From positions 1 through 58,984 of the forward strand of contig JAKSAX010000150.1 of assembly GCA_022361395.1 (NCBI GenBank): a DNA stretch of 58,984 bases. Direction: 5' to 3'. Origin of the DNA: Desulfobacterales bacterium (GTDB lineage Bacteria > Desulfobacterota > Desulfobacteria > Desulfobacterales > Desulfobacteraceae). Numbering within the stretch: position 1 is the first letter of the stretch; every line of letters starts with the position of its first letter. The notes beneath the pieces are model-generated. The model saw only the letters and a program-made list of their open reading frames with translations, was not told the origin of the DNA and searched no databases. The position numbers and the translations under genes are program-made. Positions 52,784 to 58,984 of this stretch are shown here, piece after piece.

Positions 52784-53578
52784 TTATCGGCTGAGAATTG
52801 AAAAATACCAGTAAATCAACTCATTTCCCCAGAGTACATAAACCATTGCACCCGCAGATAAATACGGGCCAAAGGGAATTTTAACCTTGGTACCTCTGTT
52901 TTTTCCAAAAATCATGGTTGCCACGCCGCCGCAAGTGCCTGCAAGGGACCCTGCAAACATTGTGAATAACACCCCTTTAACTCCGGTGGCCGCCCCGATC
53001 ATTGCCAGAAGTTTTATGTCTCCGCCCCCCATTCCCTGTTGCCCTCTTAAAAGATAGTAGCCCAGGGCGACAGCGTACAGCACTCCGCCGCCTGTCAGAA
53101 CCCCGTAAAGTGATGAGGCCAGGGTCATTTCCGGGATAAAAAACCCAGACGATGCAAAAATGAAAATTCCGGGAATGGATATGATGTCCGGAATGATTTG
53201 GTGGTCAATATCTATGAATGTGACCACAATCAACGCACATCCAAAGACAAACCAAAAGAGGAGCGGCAGGCCAATACCGAATCTATGAAGCAGGAGCACG
53301 GCCAGGCCCCCTGTTAAACACTCTATTACCGGGTATCTTGCGGAGATGGGCGTTTTGCAGAACCGGCACCTGCCTTTAATTAACAGATAGCTTAAAACCG
53401 GGATGTTTAAATAGAAGGGGATCGTATGGTTGCAGACCGGACAATGGCTGCCCGGAAAAACAATGGATTTTTTTTCAGGCAGCCTGTAGATGACCACATT
53501 TAAAAAGCTGCCAACGCATGCGCCGAAAATGAAAACAACCAGTGCGAGTGGGATCGGTAACTGGGCAGTGTGAATCAT
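52784..53578 (-). CDS. pilD: Prepilin peptidase PilD/GspO
   Basis: The 264-residue polytopic aspartyl protease and methylase processes type IV pilins and pseudopilins. It has four cysteines (46, 49, 71, 74) of the N-terminal domain, FIDIDHQIIPD (Asp123/125) and GMGGGD (Asp187) for the two catalytic Asp. It likely serves the pilus or secretion systems powered by the two GspE-type ATPases here. Confidence 0.94.
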   Translation of the reverse strand: MIHTAQLPIPLALVVFIFGACVGSFLNVVIYRLPEKKSIVFPGSHCPVCNHTIPFYLNIPVLSYLLIKGRCRFCKTPISARYPVIECLTGGLAVLLLHRFGIGLPLLFWFVFGCALIVVTFIDIDHQIIPDIISIPGIFIFASSGFFIPEMTLASSLYGVLTGGGVLYAVALGYYLLRGQQGMGGGDIKLLAMIGAATGVKGVLFTMFAGSLAGTCGGVATMIFGKNRGTKVKIPFGPYLSAGAMVYVLWGNELIYWYFSILSR

Positions 53579-53755
53579 TCTTAATTTATCCTCTTTTTAT
53601 TGTCATCGTGTATCGGGGTTGCGTCCGGATCTGCTTCCGGTTACCGTCAGGTTATCTGATTTTAAAAATATTTTATCAAGCATATTGTAAAAAGAAAAAA
53701 CTGTTTTATTCTAAGATCAAACAAATTTAAGCATAACTAAAGCGCCCAAAAGGGG

Positions 53756-53800
53756 AAGATCAACTATCGGTTATAAATAATTGAAAACCTGGTTGATCTT
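53756..53800. promoter_or_regulatory. 9-bp inverted repeat upstream of lon
   Basis: AAGATCAAC (53756-53764) and GTTGATCTT (53792-53800) are perfect inverted copies 27 nt apart, ending 22 bp before the lon start. TATAAA lies between them (53772-53777). It could be an operator or a leader hairpin. No sigma-32 or CIRCE consensus is visible. Confidence 0.45.
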
Positions 53801-53822
53801 GTTTGATTTATAAGGAGTGTAA

Positions 53823-56198
53823 ATGGCTGAAGCAGATATTGATGATCTTATCGAGATTATAGAAAAAGAAGGCAATATTGAAGATATTCCTAAAACTCTT
53901 CCCATGATGCCGGTCAGGGATGTGGTGGTGTTTACGGATATGCTGCTTCCCCTGTTTGTCGGACGTGAGAAATCTATAAAAGCCATCGAAGAGTGCGTGG
54001 AGTATGACCGGTATGTCTTTTTATCCGCCCAGAGGGATTCCGAGATTGAAAAGCCCGGCATTGATGATGTCTATGAAATCGGGACCGTGGGGCGTGTCCA
54101 GAAAATGATCAAAATGCCGGATGGCAGGATAAAGGCTTTGGTCCAGGGTATTGCCAAAGCCAAAGCGGTTGAATATGTCCAGAAAAGATCTTTTTTCAAG
54201 GTTGAAGTTGAAATTCTTACCGATGTGGAACCCGAAGATCTTGACATAGAAATCGAAGCAATGATGAGGAACGTCAAGGAGAACAGCGAAAAATTGCTGG
54301 CCCTGAAGGGAGAGTTCTCCGGTGATGTGGGGGATCTGCTTTCCCACATTGATTCTCCGGGTAAATTGGCGGATCTTGTGGCATCCAATCTTAATTTAAG
54401 AGTGGAAGACGCCCAGACGCTGCTTGAGATCACAGATACCGTGGAAAGGCTTAAACGGGTCAATGATCTTCTGGCAAGAGAGCTGGATCTTTCAACTGTC
54501 CAGGCTAAGATTCAAACCCATGTGAAAGACGAGATTTCAAAGAATCAGAGAGACTATTACCTGAGAGAGCAGGTCAAGGCCATTCACAGGGAACTGGGTG
54601 AAAGTGACGACAAACTGGCCGAAATTGCAGAGTTCAAGGCAAAAATTAAAAAATGCAAATTGCCGGAAACCTGTGAAAAAGAGGCGTTGAAACAGGTTAA
54701 ACGCTTGGAGCAGATGCACTTTGATTCGTCAGAGGCCTCCGTTGTCAGGACCTATCTGGACTGTATTGTTGAACTGCCCTGGAGCCGGTCCACCAAAGAT
54801 TTCCTTGATATTAAAAAAGCCAAGGACATGCTGGATCAAAATCATTTCGGGCTTGATAAGGCCAAAGAGAGAATTTTAGAGTACCTGAGCGTCAGAAAGC
54901 TGAATCCCAATAAAAAGGGTCAGATTATCTGCTTTGTGGGTCCTCCCGGTGTCGGCAAAACTTCTCTCGGACAGGCCATTGCCAAAGCCATGAAACGTAA
55001 GTTCCACAGGGTTTCTCTAGGGGGAATCCGGGATGAGGCTGAGATCCGGGGACACCGCAGAACCTATATCGGGGCCATGCCCGGCAGGATTCTGCAGGGG
55101 TTGCGTCAGTGTAAGACAAACAACCCCGTATTTATGCTTGATGAAATAGATAAATTGGGCAGTGATTTCAGGGGGGATCCTTCATCTGCCCTGCTGGAAG
55201 CCCTTGATCCGGAGCAGAATTCAGACTTTTCAGATCATTATCTGAACATGCCCTATGATCTGTCCAACGTATTGTTTATTCTCACAGCAAATATGGCAGA
55301 TACGATTCCGTCCGCCCTCCTGGACCGGATGGAGTTGATCCATATTTCAGGGTATACCCGCCAGGAAAAGGCTGTGATAGCCAAAAAACACCTTTTGCCG
55401 AGAAAGTTGAAAGACAACGGGTTGATAAGGCGTTCTATCCACATCAGCCCCAATGCCATGGAATCCATTGTTTCGGAATATACCCTGGAGGCCGGGTTGC
55501 GCGGGCTTGAGCGGAAGCTGGATACCGTTTGCCGGAAAATTGCCCGGCAGATTGCGGAGGGGAAAAAAGGCCGGTTCAGTATTACCAAGCAGAACCTGAA
55601 CAAATACCTCGGGCCGCCGCAATATATATCTGAGCTGGACCAGGAAGAGAGTCAGGTGGGACTGGCCACAGGGCTTGCCTGGACAGAGTTCGGCGGGGAA
55701 CACCTGTATATAGAAATCTCATTGTTCCAGGGAAAAGGGGAGTTGCTGCTGACAGGGCAGATCGGAGAGGTGATGCAGGAGTCGGCCCGGGCTGCACTGA
55801 CCTATACAAAGGCGAACCAGAAGCCGCTGGGAATCGATAAAGAAGTCTTTGACAATAACGATATTCATATCCATGTGCCTGCCGGGGCCATACCAAAGGA
55901 CGGACCCTCCGCCGGGATAGCAATGGTCACTGCCCTGGTATCTGCCTTTACAGACAAAAAGGTTGACCACAAAGTGGGAATGACCGGTGAAATCTCCCTG
56001 AGGGGACGCGTACTGCCGATCGGCGGGCTCAGGGAAAAGGCCCTGGGTGCATTGCGGGCCGGTATCAAGCAGGTGATTATTCCTGAAAAAAACCGCAAGG
56101 ATCTCCACGATATCCCCAAATCGGTTAAAAGCAAACTCAAGTTTACCTGTGTCAAGGATGTAAAAGAGGTTCTTGATATTGCGCTGGAAAAGGATTAA
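53823..56198 (+). CDS. lon: ATP-dependent protease Lon
   Basis: The 791-residue protein has an N-terminal LON substrate-binding domain (about 25-220), an AAA+ module with Walker A GPPGVGKT (373-380) and MLDEIDKL, and a protease domain with the Ser696/Lys739 dyad (KDGPSAG, LREKALG). It degrades damaged and regulatory proteins. tsaB follows 6 bp later. Confidence 0.98.
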   Translation: MAEADIDDLIEIIEKEGNIEDIPKTLPMMPVRDVVVFTDMLLPLFVGREKSIKAIEECVEYDRYVFLSAQRDSEIEKPGIDDVYEIGTVGRVQKMIKMPDGRIKALVQGIAKAKAVEYVQKRSFFKVEVEILTDVEPEDLDIEIEAMMRNVKENSEKLLALKGEFSGDVGDLLSHIDSPGKLADLVASNLNLRVEDAQTLLEITDTVERLKRVNDLLARELDLSTVQAKIQTHVKDEISKNQRDYYLREQVKAIHRELGESDDKLAEIAEFKAKIKKCKLPETCEKEALKQVKRLEQMHFDSSEASVVRTYLDCIVELPWSRSTKDFLDIKKAKDMLDQNHFGLDKAKERILEYLSVRKLNPNKKGQIICFVGPPGVGKTSLGQAIAKAMKRKFHRVSLGGIRDEAEIRGHRRTYIGAMPGRILQGLRQCKTNNPVFMLDEIDKLGSDFRGDPSSALLEALDPEQNSDFSDHYLNMPYDLSNVLFILTANMADTIPSALLDRMELIHISGYTRQEKAVIAKKHLLPRKLKDNGLIRRSIHISPNAMESIVSEYTLEAGLRGLERKLDTVCRKIARQIAEGKKGRFSITKQNLNKYLGPPQYISELDQEESQVGLATGLAWTEFGGEHLYIEISLFQGKGELLLTGQIGEVMQESARAALTYTKANQKPLGIDKEVFDNNDIHIHVPAGAIPKDGPSAGIAMVTALVSAFTDKKVDHKVGMTGEISLRGRVLPIGGLREKALGALRAGIKQVIIPEKNRKDLHDIPKSVKSKLKFTCVKDVKEVLDIALEKD

Positions 56199-56204
56199 CC
56201 GCTT

Positions 56205-56918
56205 GTGAAGCTTTTTGCACTTAGCACTGCCGAAAATGGGGCCAGCATGGCCCTTTTCGACGGTGATGAGAAGGTGTGCTCCTCTTATTGGGCCAGCCGC
56301 CAGACCCACTCCAGGAGACTGATGTCAATGGTCGAGCAGATGATTCAGGTCCAGGCCGGGTTGACTGTGGATGTCATTGACGGGTTTATTGCTGCAAAGG
56401 GACCGGGAAGTTTTACCGGCCTTAGAATCGGTATCAGTGTGATCAAGGGGCTGGCTTATTCATTTTCAAAACCCTGCGCAGGAATCTCCAGTCTTGACGG
56501 AATTGCCTTCGGGGTCGGTTACAGCCCGGATCCGGTTTGTGTGATGATGGATGCAAAGAGAAACGAGGTGTATACCGCCCTGTACCGTTTTGAACAAGGC
56601 AGGCTGGTCCATAAAGGTGAAGAATCCGTCTGTTCCCCTAAACATGCCGTAACAAAGGCAGGAGCCTCTGCGCTTTTTGTGGGATCCGGTTCAAAGGCCT
56701 ACAGGGAGGTGATTTTAGAACTGACCGGCGGGCAGGCACGGTTTTCTCCGCCATCCGTGGATAGCGTGAGTGCCTCTGCAATGATCCGGATTGCGCTGGC
56801 GTCACCCGCTTTATTCGAGTCTGCTGAGAACAGGCTGGAACCTGTTTATTTACGTAAATCCGATGCAGAGATCCATTTTGCCGGAACCATTGAAAAAGCA
56901 AAAAAAGGGGCGTCTTGA
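56205..56918 (+). CDS. tsaB: tRNA threonylcarbamoyladenosine protein TsaB
   Basis: The 237-residue ASKHA-fold partner of TsaD in t6A37 synthesis starts at GTG and has AAGGA about 10 nt upstream. The family signature GPGSFTGLRIGISVIKGLAY is intact. Its stop TGA (56916-56918) lies inside the TTGACA of the next promoter. Confidence 0.94.
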   Translation: MKLFALSTAENGASMALFDGDEKVCSSYWASRQTHSRRLMSMVEQMIQVQAGLTVDVIDGFIAAKGPGSFTGLRIGISVIKGLAYSFSKPCAGISSLDGIAFGVGYSPDPVCVMMDAKRNEVYTALYRFEQGRLVHKGEESVCSPKHAVTKAGASALFVGSGSKAYREVILELTGGQARFSPPSVDSVSASAMIRIALASPALFESAENRLEPVYLRKSDAEIHFAGTIEKAKKGAS

Positions 56919-56944
56919 CAGAATGGACTCTGATTTGATATTAT
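56915..56944 (+). promoter_or_regulatory. Candidate psd promoter
   Basis: TTGACA (56915-56920), an 18-nt spacer and TATTAT (56939-56944). The -35 includes the tsaB stop codon. Transcription would begin about 3 bp before the annotated psd ATG, giving a nearly leaderless mRNA unless psd starts further in. Confidence 0.5.
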
Positions 56945-56953
56945 TACAGGGTT

Positions 56954-57616
56954 ATGGATAATTCAAAATGGCCGGCAAAGGCGATACTGCCCATTGCAAT
57001 GCCCGGCATAAAATTTGTTGTTATAGCCATCCTTCTTACGGGGATGTTTTTTTATTTTGGGTGGCAGGTATTGGGAGGGATCTTCGTCTGCCTGACAGCT
57101 TTCGTTGCCTGGTTTTTCAGGGATCCCGACCGGGCCGTTCCTGAAGAGAGCGATGCCCTGGTGTCCCCTGCGGACGGGAAGGTGATCATCGTTCAGAGGC
57201 TGGCCCAGTGCGAATATATGGATGAGCCCTGCCAAAAGGTGAGCATTTTCATGAATGTATTTAATGTTCATGTGAACCGGATTCCGTTTGACGGTGTGGT
57301 TGAGCGGGTGCAGTACAATCCGGGTAAATTTATAAATGCATCTTTTGACAAAGCCTCTGTACACAACGAACGGAATGCCCTTGTGGTTAAGACAGATGAG
57401 GGAAAATCCTTTGCCTTTGTTCAGATTGCAGGACTCATTGCCCGCAGGATTGTCAATTGTGTGACAACAGGAGAGCGGGTAAGAAAGGGTGACCGTTACG
57501 GAATGATCCAATTCGGATCCAGGCTGGATCTTTATCTGCCGCTGGCCTTTGATGTAGCCGTACAGGTCGGGGATAAAACAAGTGCAGGTACCACCATTAT
57601 CGGGCACATGCGGTAA
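56954..57616 (+). CDS. psd: Phosphatidylserine decarboxylase (short form)
   Basis: Makes phosphatidylethanolamine from phosphatidylserine. At 220 residues it is of the short PSD type. It has a hydrophobic N-terminal region (about 22-55), VSPADGKVIIVQ, and the autocleavage/pyruvoyl site at FGSR near the C-terminus (MIQFGSRLDLYLPL). The start could also be Met16 (56999). pssA follows 36 bp later, so both steps of PE synthesis are together. Confidence 0.92.
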   Translation: MDNSKWPAKAILPIAMPGIKFVVIAILLTGMFFYFGWQVLGGIFVCLTAFVAWFFRDPDRAVPEESDALVSPADGKVIIVQRLAQCEYMDEPCQKVSIFMNVFNVHVNRIPFDGVVERVQYNPGKFINASFDKASVHNERNALVVKTDEGKSFAFVQIAGLIARRIVNCVTTGERVRKGDRYGMIQFGSRLDLYLPLAFDVAVQVGDKTSAGTTIIGHMR

Positions 57617-57652
57617 CTTGGCTGAATGATCGTTTAACCAACGAGGATTGCC

Positions 57653-58390
57653 ATGCAAAAGCAGCAGTTTAAGAGGGGTATTTATATTCTGCCCAATTTG
57701 TTCACTTCCATGAACTTGTTCTGCGGATACTACTCTATTCTTGCCTCTATTCAGTTAAGATTTACCGATGCGGCCATTGCCATAATGATCGGTGCCGTGT
57801 TTGATCTTCTGGACGGAAAAATTGCCAGGGCCACAAATACAACCTCCAGGTTCGGGATCGAATACGATTCCCTGGCTGACCTGATCAGTTTTGGCCTGGC
57901 TCCGGCTATCCTGATGGTGCTGTGGGCTTTGGAGCCCATGGGGCGGCCCGGGTGGCTGGCCGGTTTTTTATTTGCCGCCTGCGGGGCTTTGCGGTTGGCC
58001 CGGTTTAATACCGGTGCATCATCCGGTCCTGATTTTGAAGGCCTTCCCATTCCTGCTGCGGCTGCAATGAATGTGTCGGTTGTTCTTTTATTTTCCAGGC
58101 TGGAGATAGGCCCTGAACCATTCAGGGTATTACTGCTGGTAATGATGTTTGGGCTGTCATTCTGTATGGTCAGTTCATTCAGGTATAAAAGTTTGAAAAA
58201 TGTACCATTGTTCAAAAGTTTTACCTTTAACAGATTGGTTTGCCTGGTTTTGATTTTCGTGGCTTTTGCTGCAGAACCCTGTATCATACTGTTCGGGGGC
58301 TGTGCCCTGTACGTGATATCCGGGCCTCTGCTCTCACTAGTGTTCTTTTTCAAGGATGGAAAAGAGATGCCTGTTGATAAGGGCGTTTAA
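57653..58390 (+). CDS. pssA: CDP-diacylglycerol-serine O-phosphatidyltransferase
   Basis: The 245-residue polytopic membrane enzyme makes phosphatidylserine. The CDP-alcohol phosphotransferase signature (DG..AR..G...D..D) is seen in DLLDGKIARATNTTSRFGIE then YDSLADLISFG. This is the integral-membrane (Gram-positive/epsilon type) PssA, not the E. coli soluble type. Confidence 0.94.
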   Translation: MQKQQFKRGIYILPNLFTSMNLFCGYYSILASIQLRFTDAAIAIMIGAVFDLLDGKIARATNTTSRFGIEYDSLADLISFGLAPAILMVLWALEPMGRPGWLAGFLFAACGALRLARFNTGASSGPDFEGLPIPAAAAMNVSVVLLFSRLEIGPEPFRVLLLVMMFGLSFCMVSSFRYKSLKNVPLFKSFTFNRLVCLVLIFVAFAAEPCIILFGGCALYVISGPLLSLVFFFKDGKEMPVDKGV

Positions 58391-58451
58391 CGGATTTCAG
58401 TGTCGGTGATCCCGGGAATTTAAATTTTATTAAACGGAGTAAATCGTAGTT

Positions 58452-58919
58452 TTGGATCAGATACCTATTACAACACAGGGCTTTGCAGCCTTAAAAAAAG
58501 AACTTGAGAGATTAAAGACCATTGAGCGGCCTGAGAATATCAAGGCCATTGAGGTTGCCCGTGCCCATGGTGATCTGTCTGAGAATGCCGAATATCACGC
58601 AGCCAAGGAAAGGCAATCCTTTCTTGAAGGACGGATTGGGGAAATTTCCTATAAAATCGGAAATGCCAAAGTCATTGATCCTGATGAGGTGCCAAAGGAT
58701 GTTGTCCGGTTTGCCAGCCGTGTTCTGGTAGAAAACCTGGACTCCGAAGAAGAGATTGAATACATGATTGTCGGTGCGGATGAGGCAGATATTAAAAAAG
58801 GCAAGATATCCGTATCCTCACCCCTCGGCAGCGCCCTTATCGGAAAGGAACCCGGTGAGGAGGCTGTGGTGCAGGCGCCCGGCGGTAAACGAATTTATGA
58901 AATAATTGATATACTATAA
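58452..58919 (+). CDS. greA: Transcript cleavage factor GreA
   Basis: The 155-residue factor rescues backtracked RNA polymerase. It starts at TTG (58452). The N-terminal coiled coil carries the acidic tip (ARAHGDLSENAEYHAAKERQ), and the C-terminal globular domain ends GGKRIYEIIDIL. It is followed by rpoZ. Confidence 0.96.
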   Translation: MDQIPITTQGFAALKKELERLKTIERPENIKAIEVARAHGDLSENAEYHAAKERQSFLEGRIGEISYKIGNAKVIDPDEVPKDVVRFASRVLVENLDSEEEIEYMIVGADEADIKKGKISVSSPLGSALIGKEPGEEAVVQAPGGKRIYEIIDIL

Positions 58920-58961
58920 AATTCAGGTATCTGATTTAAATTAATACTGGAGGAAGTTGTT

Positions 58962-58984
58962 GTGGCTCGAGTAACCATTGAAGA
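58962..58984 (+). CDS. rpoZ: RNA polymerase omega subunit, first codons (partial)
   Basis: GTG 58962 with GGAGG upstream (58949-58953) opens a frame reading MARVTIEE, the usual RpoZ start, and runs off the window. Position after greA fits. Confidence 0.75.

Overview
This window is a chromosomal housekeeping stretch from a Gram-negative bacterium. The gene content fits the Desulfobacterota, most likely a Desulfobacteraceae-type sulfate reducer; this taxonomic call is inference. It rests on LptD and Tol-Pal (an outer membrane), MotAB, a clostridial-type dicluster ferredoxin, a holB-ricT-metG block, RuvCAB beside Tol-Pal, and two bactofilin/GspE-type modules. I see no plasmid or prophage genes, no CRISPR array and no complete insertion sequence.

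Layout. The left edge holds the last 16 codons of an unidentified gene and a group of short GC-rich hairpins. From 12.4 kb back to 0.1 kb runs a leftward series: lptD, a NusG/RfaH/UpxY-type antiterminator, an IHF/HU-type protein, holB, ricT, metG, a single-pass transpeptidase (PBP), and a giant 1268-residue GlmS-like protein. Rightward from 12.4 kb come a cysteine synthase/cysteinyl-tRNA synthetase fusion, an unknown gene and a 2[4Fe-4S] ferredoxin, followed by a leftward EamA transporter gene. From 17 to 26.7 kb lie two GspE/PilB-type ATPases, a LysM protein, an HD hydrolase, a degenerate HD-GYP protein, motAB and an HDOD protein; a structured leader RNA precedes the second ATPase. From 26.8 to 31.4 kb the leftward genes are dciA-like, a methyltransferase, tRNA-Ser(GGA), dnaX, ybaB, recR and a YkgJ-type protein. 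From 31.6 kb onward most genes run rightward: hflKC, fmdB, groESL, tolQRAB-pal-cpoB, ruvCAB, a four-gene cell-shape cassette, rplM-rpsI, sbcB, cheX, lon, tsaB, psd-pssA, greA and the first codons of rpoZ. A PilZ gene, an HU gene and pilD are interspersed on the other strand.

Most notable. (1) 44.4-48.6 kb carries a Csd6-like L,D-transpeptidase/carboxypeptidase with NTF2-like domains, a one-pass membrane protein, a Csd4/Pgp1-like carboxypeptidase with the Gln zinc ligand, and a bactofilin. Together these resemble the peptidoglycan-trimming machinery behind Helicobacter/Campylobacter cell curvature; the membrane protein is a candidate new linker. (2) The CysK-CysRS fusion keeps the zinc ligands but has lost KMSKS and part of the tRNA-binding tail, so its second half may not charge tRNA. 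(3) The GlmS-like protein buries its nucleophile-equivalent Cys at residue 79 and is about twice the normal length. (4) The region upstream of gspE2-HDOD folds on paper into a three-way junction and could be a riboswitch or other leader RNA.

Regulation visible in the sequence includes several TTGAC-type promoters, two with the -35 overlapping the stop codon of the preceding gene. It also includes a palindromic divergent promoter between the LysM and HD genes, and clear intrinsic terminators after the ferredoxin, groEL, rpsI, tRNA-Ser and a 31-codon ribosomal-type gene. All functional calls come from reading motifs by eye; no database search was run.
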